A stretch of 64,000 nt of DNA, taken from assembly GCA_907165275.2 (NCBI GenBank), contig OU015659.1:9032501-9096500 (forward strand), in the 5' to 3' direction. The notes beneath the pieces were generated by a model. It saw nothing but the letters and a program-made list of their open reading frames with translations. It was not told the DNA's origin and searched no databases. Of this stretch, positions 1 through 14,600 are shown one piece after another; the stretch's first letter is position 1, and each line of letters begins with the position of its first letter. The translations under genes and the position numbers were made by a program. Source of the DNA: Zygaena filipendulae. Lineage: Eukaryota; Arthropoda; Insecta; Lepidoptera; Zygaenidae.

Positions 1-56
1 TTATATTTTTACTTATGTTGTACTGTTTGTTTCCCAAATAAATAAATAAATAAACT
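1..56 (+). mobile_element. LINE 3' end with (AAAT)n tail
   Basis: ACTGTTTGTTTCCCAAATAA followed by AAAT repeats; the inverse of the sequence at 5181-5255. Cut by the window start. Confidence 0.5.
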
Positions 57-1777
57 TGCAATGTAGGTAAGTAGCATCTAATGTTTGTTCGGGTGGAATC
101 TTGTAATTTGAAGCAGATGTCTTTAACCGATTGAGCTGAAATTTTGTATAGGTACACATTTAATTTTGGATGACAATGCATGGTTTACCTATTCTTTTTA
201 GAATATTTAAATAAAAACTTGTTTTTAAAAAGTAAAAAAAAGAATGTATGTATTGAACTTATTAAATTAACTATGTATGTATTGACTAAATTTACTAAAT
301 TAACTAAATTTACTATGTATATATTGCACGTATACATTCGAACTTTATTATGTTTTACTTTTATACTACGCCCTGGCGATGCTATCTATGCCAAAATACA
401 TGTTGTGTAGCTAAGTACAATATCTTCAATGCCTAATTATCTCAATTATTTACTCATAGTATAATTCAGCATTGTTCTTTAGAAAATGTAGACGAACCAT
501 AATATAATTAATGTACCAAACAATTGGTTACCTAGTTATAGCCTCACTATAACCTCACTTATACTTTTTACGTAATAGCGCTCCAAAACCATTATCTTAG
601 GAGCAGATGCAGAAGGGGCGTTACACAAGACCCATAAAGAGTAATTTCCATTTCACAGCTGCTGTTGTATAACACTACGCAAAATCATATCATCAAAATT
701 TGTAAAGCAGATTTCTGCCAACAACAAAGTTGCTTTGTCCGATGTTACTCGTAAACAAGACTTCAAGTATTTTATAGAACGCACGAGCAATAAAAACTTG
801 AGCTATCCCATCTCACTCGGGTAATTAGCTGCAAGCCTCAACATTGTTTACAAAATGCCAGCATTCTAAGCCCAAACAACCCATTTAACTGCCTAATATG
901 TCTGCAGCTGTATGGTTTATTCGAAGGGCTAGCAATGACAGTAAATCAGTCATGGGGACATTTTTTCTTATTGACCATGACTGTTAGATGGGGCTCGTAA
1001 AAACGCTCGGAGCAACGTATGGGCTACACATTCTATGCACATTAATGTCAAACCTACCCTGCTCTGTCAAGTTTCTCTTTTTTCTCCTTAAGACTCGTAA
1101 AACGATCTCTTTGAGTGATTCCCCGGAATATAAATAATTTAAGCTGCCATGGTCGACTTCAAAAGGACAGAGTTTATGTATACAGAGATCGGACTAAATA
1201 TGTTTTTGTTGTTTCGTGTAAAATTTTAGTGGATATGCCTTTTGATGATTCTCGTGAAATGTTTGGTTGGTACAAACAATTGCTTTTAGACCACACTTTA
1301 ATACACTGAACGTAGGCGAGCGTTCTTAGTACCATCCGTTACTTAGAAAAGCTTTTTAGTTTATTCGAAATAGAACTGACATGAATCCGTATACACTTAC
1401 AAAAAAGAACATCTTACACCTAAACAAACAAGTAAAAACAACATTAATCACACTTTAATTTGGTACAAGAATACGCCTATTGTGTTTTATGTAGCCATGC
1501 TTATGCTATTAGGTTATTTCCATTTCCAAATTATTGCGTATTGATAGAGCTTGAACTCATCATGTTAGGTATGAACTAATGTTGAAAACCTGTAGGGCAA
1601 TTATGTAACTTTTGTTGCTATCATATTTTGGTTTCAATCAGAAAAATAGCGATTTTGTGATTAATTAATCATGTTTAGTCAGCTTCAGCTTTTGAAGTAT
1701 GTTTATTTTGGTTGATTGCTAGATATTGTAGGTGTCAAAACGTGCATATTGTAATCGAAACACCGCCATATTTTTAA
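57..1777. other. No gene or clear repeat seen
   Basis: AT-rich sequence upstream of the eva-1 exons. The short open frames (for example 1115-1309) have no recognisable domain or suitable splice context. Confidence 0.5.
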
Positions 1778-1847
1778 TTGCAACCGAGAAATGATAGAAA
1801 CAAAACTTACATAATAGCCCCTCTGAAGGCCTTAGTATTAGTATCTA
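1778..1847 (+). repeat. Interspersed repeat shared with 36500-36572
   Basis: AAATGATAGAAACAAAACTT and CATAATAGCCCCTCTGA occur in both places with few changes. Family not recognised. Confidence 0.65.
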
Positions 1848-2345
1848 TGTGACAAATGTTTTTAAGGTTGGTAACAATAATAATCGACTATAATCATACT
1901 ATAATGATAGCAATCCTAGAATCAATTCATCAATTAGTATCAATTCTATAATTTATGGTAAACCTCAATTTTAACCCAACTATTTTACTGCGTAATCCGT
2001 AATATTATATTATTCTATAGGTGCGAAACGAATAAGTATGATGAGCCACCAAATTAAATCAAATAAACAATCGAGCATACTAAGTGAATTTGAATTTGTT
2101 GACGTAGTTCAACGGACTGCTTAGCAGAATAGATATAAAATACACCAGTAAATACATACGAGTCACTGAACGGAAAATAAAAATCATTTACGCCTCACTT
2201 ATTCAGGTGTGAAGCTTAACAATTTTACAAAAAAATACTTTAGTAATATGTTATGTAGATTGTAGGTACATACCTACAACTATATCGCCTTTAGGTATGT
2301 TCAGTTTTAGAATACCTGCTTCTTTAACCTTACTTTATCTTATAA

Positions 2346-2545
2346 CTAGCTGTCCCCCGCGGTTTCACCCCCATAATTTTGGAGTTCTCGCGGGAATTCC
2401 AGGATAAACTATACGTATAAAATGTCCTCTTGAATCACTCTATCTATTAAAAAACCGCATCAAAATCCGTTGCATAGTTTTAAAGATCTGAGCATACATA
2501 GGGACAGACATGTAGACAGCGGGAAGCGACTTACTATGTAGTGAT
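2346..2545 (-). mobile_element. Helitron (Lep1-type) copy
   Basis: CTAGCTGTCCCCCGCGGTTT follows an A. The interior includes AAAATCCGTTGCATAGTTTT and CAGCGGGAAGCGACTT, also seen in the fragment near 10200-10260. Confidence 0.75.
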
Positions 2546-5007
2546 TATCTTTATATTGAGTATATAGGCTGTTTTTTGGCTCTAGTAAGTATCGGAAGAT
2601 TCTAACTAAGTAAATATAAATAGGCCATGAAGAAAAACGCTGAAACAAACCACGAGTGCAAGTTTTTTGAAGAAAGTACTTATAAAACTAACATTCTATT
2701 TAAAAATATGTAATTTTATGGAATCTTGAAATTCACTTAGGGGACAGTAGAAGGGCAGTTTGTTATTTTACATTTTAATTAAAAAAAAAAATTAATCAGT
2801 GAGTTTTTTTAAGGCCAATGCTATTTTAATTAGTGCAGGTCCAATAATTGTACATGAGATGATTAGGTATTGGGTAAAACTGGAAAGTTCCAATGTTATA
2901 AAAACGTATGTATCAAAATGCGAGTGAAACCGCGGCAGTGGCTAGTGTATTCATAAACGTTTTCCTTTCACTGAATCATTAATAATGTATATCTATTCAT
3001 ATTTCCTCTTTCATTTGATACAAGAGTCAAGCCACGTCGTTTCGTGCGACAAAGATGAACGGCGTGCTAACAATGTCTTCACCGATTTTAAAACCTACAT
3101 AATTACGTAGATGTTTCGCCTTAAATAGCATAGTAGTTGTTAACCATAAGGAAACATGCACGCGGGGTGGTTCAAAAATAAATCTAGACTTTTTGTCGGC
3201 GCTTCTTATCTTACTTAATAATTCACTGTACAAGTCCGCTTAATCCCACTCGGCTTTACTTAATCTTGATATTATAAAAATTTAAGTAGTTTATTTTGTT
3301 CGTGGTTTAAGTAATTATAAAACTTTAGGATAAGATAAAATGTTAAAACCTATTAATTTGAGGTTAGGTTAAGACACGTCCGTTGTGAACGAAATTGAGC
3401 TTCGCCGTTCGATATTCAAAATTGATGACTATTATACTCATACGAAAACAAGGCTGAATAGCGAAGCGACCTCTTTTGTCATTGGGCTGAATGCATGATG
3501 TCTATTGCCAGTATGATGATTAGATGTGTTTTTTTTAATTACTTACCGCCCTAGGGCTTTTCTAGTTACATTATTACCCTAGAGCGCTAATTGGTCACCT
3601 ATACAAGCCCGATTTGGAGGTAATAAAGAACTACTTACCGAATATAAGAGATGTAAAAGTATCTTAAATAGTTCTGTTTGGCGTTTTGCTACAGCTTATA
3701 ATTTAGACCACTCACCAGTTGCATACATTCCAATAGCCACGTGCGCTCTATTACCGCAGCTCCAACTCAAGTATGAAATACGAGATGCGTCTAAAAATAC
3801 ATGACATCCTCTTAATGACCCCATGTTAGTAACTAGCCTCTTGGCAGCTTATCCCTGCATGGAACTAAGTCGGTGCTTGTTGTAAATATTTTCGTCTATA
3901 GCGTCTTTTATTGCTAACAACACGTGGCCAGAGTGTGTGGGCCCGATAACGCCCCATGGATATTGTATGCAATAAAGTTTCAACACTATAAACATACTTG
4001 GAGATTTATTGGTGCTCACTTTATGTTTATAAGATAGTAACGTCGAGTGGGCAGTTCGTTATAACAGTTCGTTTCTCTAGGGAAAATATTGCTTTACACA
4101 ACGATGCTATGAAAGTTTTATAATCAAAGAGGTATATAAAAAAAATGCTGCATGTCCAATTTTGCTAGTCATTTATTCTTTTGATGCGTGTTATTTTTTT
4201 AGTAAAAAAAGATTAATGGAGCGCAGTTGGAGAAAAGAGAAAAAAAAGAGTAGAAAAATTGCAATACTTTATAATTTTTCACTTCTCACGCTCGTATAGT
4301 GTCTGACTGGATCTAAAGTTATAACAGGCACGTGGGAATAAACAATTTTTGTGTCGTGTTATTATAGTCATAGGGAATCAGGACTGTTAGAAGTTAGAAG
4401 GTAATTTTGTACAGTCAACAGCTAAAAAGTAGATGATCAAAATCAGAAATTCAATACTAATGAACGAAGTTCGCGTCAGAACTGTGTGGCGTCGAAGTGA
4501 CCAATTGACTATTCTAAATACCGAATCTAGTCTTTACTCAATACCCTACTACTGGTAGGTGCCTTTTTACGTGGACATTACATATTACTATGACTATCTT
4601 AAATATGATTGACCGACCGTGGTATTGAAAAATAATGGCAAATAAAAAAAAAATAGCTAATATTAGGTACTTATATAGCAAGGAAGTCTCCGCCCGTATT
4701 CAGAACTAACTGCAGTGTTTGTCTATCTATGTAGGTATTTACGTAGGACTTCATATTTATATAGGCTGAAAGACTTGAGGTAAATATACTAAAGGACCTC
4801 ACAAATATTTGCTCAAATGCCGTAGAGAAACCTGGGCCTTAAAAATCAACCTTGCTTTTGCTGAGAATATAATTACTTCTTAAAGCAAATAGGTAAGGTA
4901 CTACCTCAATTCATCATTAAAACATCAAATATTAAGAGTACCCACTTTACTAAAATTTAATTTGTAGGAAGTACGGAATTAAACAATTATAAATAGTATG
5001 GCAATGA
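2546..5007. other. No gene seen; probable eva-1 5' intron
   Basis: AT-rich and without supported exons. Since exon a needs one base from an upstream exon, this is probably intronic. Confidence 0.5.
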
Positions 5008-5145
5008 GATATTCCCCGCGGATTCGTACCCGCGTTAATTAACGAGTTCCCGCGAAATAATTCTTAAAATCGGTCCAGTAGTTCCAGAGATTACTTCCTA
5101 TAAACAAACTCACAAACTACCAAATTTCACCTTTTTATAGATATT
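5008..5145 (-). mobile_element. Helitron fragment upstream of eva-1 exon a
   Basis: TTCCCCGCGGATTCGTACCC, GAGTTCCCGCG and ATCGGTCCAGTAGTTCCAGA match the 3' half of minus-strand Helitron copies. The CTAGCTG terminus is degraded. Confidence 0.6.
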
Positions 5146-5180
5146 GCCATATTAATGTAGATATAATGTAGGTAGAAATA

Positions 5181-5255
5181 TTATTTATTTATTTACTTAT
5201 TTTTTGGGAAACAAACGGTAAAACATAAGTTTATTAAAAGTATAACATAATATAA
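5181..5255 (-). mobile_element. LINE 3' end with (AAAT)n tail upstream of eva-1 exon a
   Basis: TTTATTTATTTACTTATTTT then GGGAAACAAACGG and TAAAACATAAGTTTATTAAA, reverse of the fragment at 1-56. Confidence 0.5.
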
Positions 5256-5417
5256 AAAGTTTCGTACACCTTAAAGTTTCCACACATAGGAAAATGATAT
5301 ATATAAAAAAAATTATTAACGCACTCGAAATTCCACGAGAGGTAGTACATGCAGTTCATTAAAGTTGTGCAAATAGTAACTAGTAAACGATATAGGTTTT
5401 TTTTTACTTGTCCTCAG

Positions 5418-5635
5418 AACTACTCCTGGGCACGCTTCGTACCCACCAAAAAGCCGCCTGCGATGAGGAGATGGTGACTTTGGTATGTCCTGGAGGCACA
5501 ACCATTAGTATCCAGGTGGCCCAGTACGGTGCGTCTGTCACCCAGGGGTCTTGCGCCTCAGAACTGGCGGAATATCAGCCGGTCGCTGTCGAAGTGGTCG
5601 GCGATACCTCGTGCACGTGGCCTTCCGCTTTGCAG
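5418..5635 (+). CDS. eva-1: eva-1 exon a: first half of SUEL lectin domain 1
   Basis: Pyrimidine-rich tract and acceptor TCCTCAG precede the exon. It begins with the last two bases of a split codon, then LLLGTLRTHQKAACDEE, and ends with WPSALQ at a codon boundary followed by donor GTACTA. The first base of the opening codon must come from an upstream exon outside the window. A TTG just before the acceptor is not a plausible start, because the frame there runs through the splice site. Confidence 0.9.
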
Positions 5636-8600
5636 GTACTAAGAAATCTGATAATTAATTAAATTAATAAAAAAGTAACTTCTTGTCAGTTTTGATTGCT
5701 TTGTAACTCTTATTTTTAATAGTTTTTCCCTACATCCTTATCTTGAACACGAGACATGACTCAAATATGTATTTTTATCTACATAGTTAATTTGTTTCCC
5801 ACGGGTTTGCCGGGAACTCTTTGTTTTGTATTTGTTAGCGGGCTGGTTTCCGCAACTCGACGTCTGAGCGCCTATTTTGCGTGTGGTGGGCACTTTTTAT
5901 CTTAAAACTCTTTGTAAAACTCTTTGTTTTAGGATAAAAAGTGTCTCATATACTTATTATGTAATGCAGCTTATCATAATAATGATAGAATTGTTAGAAT
6001 CGGTTCCGTAATTCCCGATAGGTACTCTCCAATTTCCAAAATTAATAAATTAAAATTATAAAAAACTAAATAAAAGACTATCCCATCCTCGAAGTTTTCA
6101 TGTTCATGCAGTCCCAGTCGACACAGAACTGCAGTTTTTTTATATTTAATGATTTGGTCACCATAGCTAATGAAATAATTTATTTTGTGAAAGACTCTTC
6201 GGTGTTATTACCATATTCTTAAATATGAAGTTAACTCTTAAAATAATTTAGCTGTCATAAGCACTACTACGTAATATCGTACAAGTGCATTTGGCAAGTC
6301 ACAAGTCGTTAGATAAAATTTTACTCGCTCACAGATCTGCACGTTTCGGTTCATTGCTCTAGATTTAGGCTAAGCCAGAATTGGCATGCTAACTAATTTG
6401 CGCAGTATTCCTTGTTGCAGACTGTTGTAGAGGCATGTCAGAAGAAGAGACAGTGCAAGTTCAGTACCAGTCCAAAAGCCTTCGGCTCCGACCCTTGCCC
6501 AGGATCCAGAAGGTTCGTCGAAGTCGCTTACAAGTGCCGTCCATGTGAGTGCTTCTGTTTACTTATGTTTTTTTTTTTGTGTTTATATTAATTTACATAT
6601 AAACCAGATTGTTATTTAAATTCAAAACAATTTCTGGTAATTTTAAAATCGTGAAAATAAAAATCAGTTCTTAAATATAATAATATGAAATATACTAGAT
6701 CAAAATGTAGGTAAGGGACGCCCTCCTTTTTTCACAATTGTAGATGTGGTCAGTTAATCAATTTTATACACTTTTAGCTTAACATACCTTTCCGTCTATA
6801 GCCTTGAAATTGGGTGTGTTTTTAGATTTACGTTGAATGATGTTATTCTACTTGTTGGGTGATTTAGTAAAAATCATCCAAACTTTCGGCGATAATAATG
6901 TAACGACAGGTTATTACCGTTCAAACAGATGAGTTCCGGAGTAAAGTGGGGTGCGAGAACGACGTGCTCCACCTGAGCTGTAACCCGCACTCTAGAGTTG
7001 CGATATACTCAGCTCAGTACGGCAGAACGGAGTACGACAGTATCCAGTGCCCGCAGCCCAGAGGGATGAAAGAGGAAAGTGAGTATAACAAAAACGACTA
7101 AAGTTACGTAAGTGGTGCAGTCAGCGACAAATTAAGAATTTCGTTTCGCCAAACTACTAAGGAATTATCTATACTAATATTTTAAAAAGGTTAAGTTTGT
7201 GACGTTGTAGAAGGTCTCTGGATCTACTGAACCGATTTTGAAAATATTTTCACTTATCTGAAGCTATACGTTACTTATAGTCGTGATTTTCACAATTTAT
7301 TCTTTATAAGCTTTAAAATAGTGATGCCTTTGTAAGTGTTTTAATTTCATGCAATAACGATCGATCTTATGCATCTTTATGTTTTATTATATCTGACGTG
7401 ATATTCACAGAACATCTTCATCGCTACTCAAGTATTCTCATTTACTGACTGTACAAATGCCTGGGTACGCGTCGTAACTTTAATATTAATATGCTTACTG
7501 AAATATCAAAATTATCCTTGTGAATTATTAACCACACGCATAAGAATATAATATTATTCTCGTGGCTATTTTCCTTTCCTGGAAAGGTTAAATAGACCGT
7601 CCCATGCTGGTTTTGTGTCCTTCATCATGTTTAGATACATAACTACTTAAACCCTCGCAACCACTGGCCAGTTATTCAGAAAGGCAAAAATTAGCTTTTC
7701 TGGACGTTTATCCATTTCAGTCACATTCACGCTGATGATTAAAAAATAATGCCCAATATTATTTATGTTAAAGATCCAGAAAAGAATAAAGTGTGCTAAG
7801 TTTTTATTTCTACGTAAAACAAAACGCAAGTTCAACTTCGTTCTGCGGGCGGAACAATCGTTCCTCTGAGGGATTATCTCTGTATAGTTTTCTTCCTAAC
7901 TATCCGCTTTTATTATGCGACAAATGTTATTGGGGTTAATCTCTCAAAAGGAAAACGGGAACCACAAATAAGATTGTTTTAAGGCGATTAAGCCTTAGTT
8001 TTTATATAACGAAATAAAGTCTATCTTTAAATGTGACCTAATATAAATACTTGAGAAACCTTTTTGATCAAAACCTTAAGTATTTATAACTGTTCCCCTC
8101 AATTGTTTAACTGTAAGTAGGTATTTCACTATCAATATTTGATAGGATTTCACTGGCTGATTCTCCCATTTTTATATTTATAAATCGACTGAGTGATAAT
8201 AATTTCAAATACCTACTCAAATTTTATCATCGCTTGCTATCACATTAATACGCTAAGCATGTGCTCGTTTTATCGTATACATTCTATCATAAATAATTTT
8301 AGGTATGAATTACCCCTCGTTACGCTACAAACATGCATTTTATGATATGTTTTCTATCCGTACTTAAAATTGAACTTTATGCCCTATAAATAAAGCTATA
8401 TTTTCTCGATCAGGTTTAGTGAAAAGATTTTGCAAATTGAACGCTAACAGTTTAAAAACAAAGTATAATTTTGTCAACCAGCTTGCCTGGAGCCCTATGC
8501 TACTGAGACAGCTATGAGGGAATGCCATGGCAAACGTCGATGCGTACTATCAGCTGACAGCAACATGTTTGGGAAGCCTTGCCGTTCTGGGAGCAGGACC

Positions 8601-11600
8601 TACCTCAAAGTTGTTTATACATGTGGTAAGCATACTAGCTATAAATAACTTATTGATTCCTTACTTCGCCATTTGCTTATTAGAGTAGCAAAGCAGCTGT
8701 TGCTTTTAGACGGTTTGCAAAGAGACGGTATCAACTTTCTGTCATTTTTCAAGAGACGTGTCGACTCGATCGAGAAGACGCTTCTCTTATACGTATAATA
8801 GTGGATTTAAGTCAGACTTATTGTTAACTTGATAAAAAAGATTAAAATAAAAAGTATTGTTCCTAATAAAAAGTATCCCTTTATTTAAATATTCTTATAC
8901 TCAATAGGTAAAATGGGAGTTGCTTTATGTAAAAAAAATACCTAAAGTAAATTTTTGCTCTATCATTTTTAATCCTAATAGTTTGTGAATTATGAGTTTG
9001 TGACGTTGTAGGGACCTACTGATTTTAAAAATTCTTTCACTTATAGGAAGCTACGGTAGTCCTGAGTGATATAGAATACTTTTTATCACTAAATTCTCCT
9101 GGGAACTCCGAAATTAACGCAGGTGAAACCACGGCGGAACAGCTAGTAATATGTATTATAAATGCAAATGTGAGTTTGTTTGTTTTGCTATTACGCCTAA
9201 CTACTCAACAGATCATCATGTCAGGGTATATAACTCGACGTAAGGTGCTTTTTATCACGGAATTCCCGCAGGAACTCCGAAACTAACCCGGGTGAATCTG
9301 AGAGGAACAGCTAGTTTTCAAATACAAACTACTTAACGTCTTGTCTAGACTTATTTCTAGTTTTACCTACGTATAATATTGTCGTCTCTAGCTCCATGTT
9401 GGCTGGAAATAAAATTAATTCTGATCTCGCATTTTATCTGCTCCGACCTTGTGTTTCGTGATGCCGTATGATTCATATTTTTTACCCTTCTCATTCTTTT
9501 ACAAGGGAGGATAATATTTTCTGTATTTCATCTGCCATAGCGATATGTATACAAAGAGAGTGATATTAAGCTGTATTTTTACTATATTTTTTCCCTAGAA
9601 ACTGATTAGTATTTTATTAACTTAAATTTATTTCATCATATCATAACATAGGAGACTAGGTGTGTTAGATAACTAAGTAAACTTCCTTTTTGCAGACTTC
9701 ATATTTATTTTTAACTGACTTCCAAAAAGGAGGAGGTTCTATGTTCGGCTGTAGGCATACATTATTTTTTATTAGAAGACGGTTGGTCCGATTTGGAAAA
9801 TTCTTTTTTTGGTTTGAAAGGGTCCTAACTCCTACCTGCTTCCAAGTTGGTCTCATTGTCACCAAATGACTTCCAAAATCACAAAAATTAACTAGGTATA
9901 CTAAAAAGCTAAAAATAACGAAAAACTGATTTAATCCAAAAGATAAAAATACACGTGATATTATTATTATTGGTCTGTGCTACCACTGATCAGTAATCGG
10001 TTTGAAGTCTGACTAGAGTCTATCCATTTTTGATGTATACGATTGTTTTATTGGAGCAATGCTATTTGGATGTTTGTATATCTTTGTATAATTATGAAGC
10101 AACTAGTAACTACATAATATATAATAAAGTTTCATTGTGAACATTGAACATTGCGTCAAATCTTTAATTACTCTATTGGTGTAAACCGTATGAAAATCCG
10201 TTTAGTAATTTTTGAGTTTATTGCGAACAGACAGCGGAAGCGACTTTATTTTATACTACATAATATTATTATTTGTATGCTTCTGTATCATTAATGCTGT
10301 AAGTCTGTTACCAACCTTTTCGTTTATATTATAATCCAACCGACCAAACTAACATCATAATAAAAATACCAAAACCTATTCAAAACATATTGAAATCCAT
10401 AGCGAAACCAACAAAAAAGGTTTTTCACTGTATGAGTTGCGTTTCAATCAGTCAAAAACTTTGGTCATTTCTTTTTCGGTGGTACATAATGTATTTATTA
10501 TTTTTGTTTCTTTCAATCGGACGTTTCCCTTTTCATTTATTGAACGTCACTTCGCGTTGGACAAATTGAAAACATTGGAGCAAACTTTTCGAGTATAACC
10601 TTTACAATATTATAATATTAGTATAGATAGGAGGTGAAGAGTTACAATATGATCTGATGTAAATGAAATGTAGATTTTATGATAACATAATATTATTCAA
10701 GAAAAAATATTTTGAAATTTTGTATATAATACCTATTCTATAATGTTACGCTCAGTACCTACCTCAGCCACTAAGCATTATTATGACTAACTTTCAGGAA
10801 TTTCAACTTTATCTCATGAATAGTTCATTTTAATTGCGTCCGTACCAAGTTGAATATTATCCTGTCAGGTGATTACTGCTGTTAAAGTTTCACATTGTTC
10901 TAATGTATAATGATATAGTTTCGTATTCCACCTTTTTTAAAGTCATTTTTTGTTAAATATAAAGTTGGTCGTTTCTCGCTGTTTTTCATCGTATAATTTA
11001 GAGTTTTTCATACAAACTTTTTATTCCACCCTTTCAGGATCGGAGTTTCAATAAACCTTTTGAAGGTTACCTCATCACTGGAGCTTACGTTTTGAAAACC
11101 ATGATTTTATACAATATTTGTTTTTTTGAAACCTTTCAATATTCGTCTCTAACGTTTTTTAATACCAAATTTTATACCCACTAGGGACAGAGCTGAAGTA
11201 AATAAACATTTCATTTATAGTGTGGGTAATTAAATAATATTTTCTCATGAAAAAGCTAAAGTGGTATGCGTTTTAATGTTACGTTGTCGTCTTTTTCATA
11301 ATTATTAAACGAAACAATATTTCATGGCCCCCTGTAAAGGTCAAACTAGCGCGAGCACCACCCGCTTTTTATGAAATTTTAATGGTGCAGTATCTTTTAT
11401 TATAAAATGTTATTTATCTTATTTTACATCTTTTTCTATTATTTTTTTCAATTCGAAAAGACATTTTAAAAGGAATTATTTTGAGGTTTATACTAAAACT
11501 TACAATATTTTAACGAAGAGGATGTTAACTTATGCCCACGCTACTTTTTTATAGCAAGTTGAGTTCATAGACCTCCAATTGCCTTGCGTAGAACCGAACT

Positions 11601-14600
11601 TTGTCTTTTGCCTTTACTATTGCATGTTCACGAATCTCCACATATTGGCTGGTCTTTATATTGACCTACCCGATAACGTCAATGACCTGATCCGCCCTAT
11701 ATATACCGCCAAGAAGTTACTGCCAAGATAAGTACCTAGTTGTACAGATTCCGAAACGATTTGCATTGAACTCGCCCCATCTTTGAGTTATTCAGTTTGT
11801 TTGTCGGCGCGTACGTAATACAAAATGCCTCGGCGGTCCCTCTAAACGTTTCCAATTGAAAGTGGGATGTTTGACCGAACTTCTACAATGGGATCAGATC
11901 AAAGGGTCTATTTGTATACTTGTATTTATTGTTGGTAATGGTATACCCCAGTATAAATAAACGTATTCCAAGTTTTAGTTTAGAAAAATATGCCTTTGGT
12001 CCTCCTCATATTTATTTTGCTCCCAAGTAAATATACATAAAAAGGCAATTTCATTATCTTTTGTTGGTAATGGAAGGTTTTACAAAGGTATAAAATAAAT
12101 TTATAAAGTATAGAGAAAAGTGGACATTTTAGGAAAGTGGTCATTTTTGACCTAAAAGAAAACTGTAGAGGGCATTTAACTTAAATATACGAGAAATCTC
12201 AACTCAATAGATTTTAAGTTGTGGAGCGGTCAAAATGAAACATAGAAATTATTTTGTAGAAATAATGACCATAAATGGATAGCTAATGAAAGAAAATGAA
12301 TATAGCAAAGAAAAAGATGACTGTATGTTTAATATTCATTTATGATGATATAATGAAGACAACTTAATTCTCTTATTAGAGACTTCAGTTGCGGAGTTAC
12401 TTGTACATGATATTACATATCGGTACTATTATATAGGTGTTGGCGTGGCGACGGCGTCGTCACGGCATGTGACGCCACGCCAATAGCCAGTCTGACCATT
12501 TGCATTAGATGTTTCACATCAATTCATAATTCATTTAATCGCAAGAATATGGCACAACGTGATGTGTAATTTATATTCACGACCGGTGCGTCACTCCTAT
12601 GCTTAGCGAACTTGGCTGTGACACTGCGGTGCGTTCGGATGCAGGATGACAAGCAACGTTTGTTTTTAAATAGCCCACATTCCGTTTATCGCTCAACAAA
12701 AACAGCACTGAAATCTTGAAAAACAAGATTAGGATCTCAACTAGTAAGTACTTAACGTTAAAAGTCTAAAAATACAATTAACAGAGCGCGCACGCGGCTT
12801 TTGACCACTTGAGGAGTTAAACGAGTAAAAATCAATCTTATCCATTGGTTTCTGAGTACTTAATTCAAAAGCATGTGTCAGAGGAGAGCTGCCCCCAAAC
12901 AATTAAGGAAAAGTCGATCTTGTGCATTGGTTTTAAAGTGGATTATTTTGTTGTAGTGCCTAGGACGGTATTGAAGGAGCGTTACGAGAGCGCTCCCGAA
13001 GAGGACGAAGTTACTCACGACGCGTCCGATCTTGAACATGAAGATGTCGGTAAGTGCTTTTTGGTTCTTGTTGGGAGGTAAGGAATAAAATTGCTGATTT
13101 TGCAGTAAAAATGAAAAAGAACGATATTATACCTAATAACTTGCTAATATAGGTATAAATACTGATAAATTTTTAGTTCGATAAAAAAACATGCAATTGT
13201 AGGTTTTAACATGAAATTACAATCTCATTGGTTATTTTTTTTGTATGACCTATTATATTTTTTAGCTTTAACCTAATATTTTGGAAAAATAAATAACAAT
13301 ATAAGTTTAAAATCAATTTAAGTTTTGTAACGATTCACTCACTAATTTGGAATCAAACTTAATCTTGCATCTTGTAAAAGAAATTAAAAGAATATTAAAT
13401 AATACAGAACCCTTATTACGTGTGCACAAGTTGGACAACACAATATCGTTCCCTTTGTTTAAATACTTATCCAAAAATAGAAAAAGGTTCAATTTCTTCA
13501 ATCTAGTTGAAGTGGTGTCGGTACATACAAAAAATAACTCAGATCCCGACGCTTCGTCTTTAATGTTTTTAATCTCAAGTGGTGTTGTCTTTTCTCTTAA
13601 AATCCTTACTAATATCCTTACTAATAATTATTATAATGAAACATGAAATTTGGCATTTACTTTTTATCCCGGAATTCCCGCGGGATCTTCGTAACTAACG
13701 CGGGTGGTACCGCAGGGAACATAGTACGTAACTACATATTATGATAATATCAATGAAAAATATTTTATTCTTAATCATTGGCTGAAATACCCTAATTTGA
13801 TTACGAAGAACGTAGTAGGTATGTGATTAGGATCTTGGATATTATTACTCAAAAGAGATTCTAGACTATCTGTTGTTCTTATTTTCATTAGTTTTCTCAT
13901 AATTTGTCGCTTTACCTGAGTAGTACTTGTATTATCCCTACACTTAAAATAAATTAGCTGCACTCTGCGGCTTCGGCACTCCCTCGGGAACTCTTTTTAT
14001 CAGGATAGTGTCCATGTCCTTTTTTAGGATGCAATACGGCAGATACCTATCCTAGCTAAATTTTATCGAAATCTGTTCAGCGGATTAGGCGTGAAAAAGT
14101 CATAGACAGATTTACTTTTGCATTTTTAATATTGGTATAGATGTATTCTATAGCCGTACCTAAGTCAATCTAAACAGTTTTCTCTAGAATCGACAAGTTT
14201 GTCATAGTAAGAATACCTTGTTATTGTTCTGAGAAGAATACCTCAGAAGAATACCCGTAGATAGTATCAAAACATATTGTTCTCATCCGCAGAATATTTG
14301 GGGCGGTCTTTTCGATACAACATTACATGAAAATATTTTAGGTCAAAGTAATAATTTCTGCTCATTCAGAAAGAGGATTTTGCATAGCCAGGGAAGTGAA
14401 TAATTAATAATGACGTCCTTAATTTGTAATCTGCAAGATTCGGTGAGCTCGGAGCCGGGTGAGCACTGAGCAGTGAGCAGTGAGCACGGGCACTTGCTCC
14501 CTCGAATTGAGTAAAAAGAGATTAAAGGATAAAAGGTTTCCTTAAGTGCAGATCTGCTGCGTGCCGCATCATATTGTAACTCTATTACTTGAGTGTTCCT

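Larger units (their letters stand above)
9871..12956. other. Rest of eva-1 intron 4
   Basis: About 3 kb of AT-rich intron with one Helitron fragment (10140-10265) and a GC-rich palindrome (12440-12483). Otherwise nothing recognisable. Confidence 0.55.

Noticed and set aside
1115..1309. 64-codon frame as the missing first eva-1 exon
   Set aside because: No signal peptide and no suitable donor giving the one-base phase needed by exon a.
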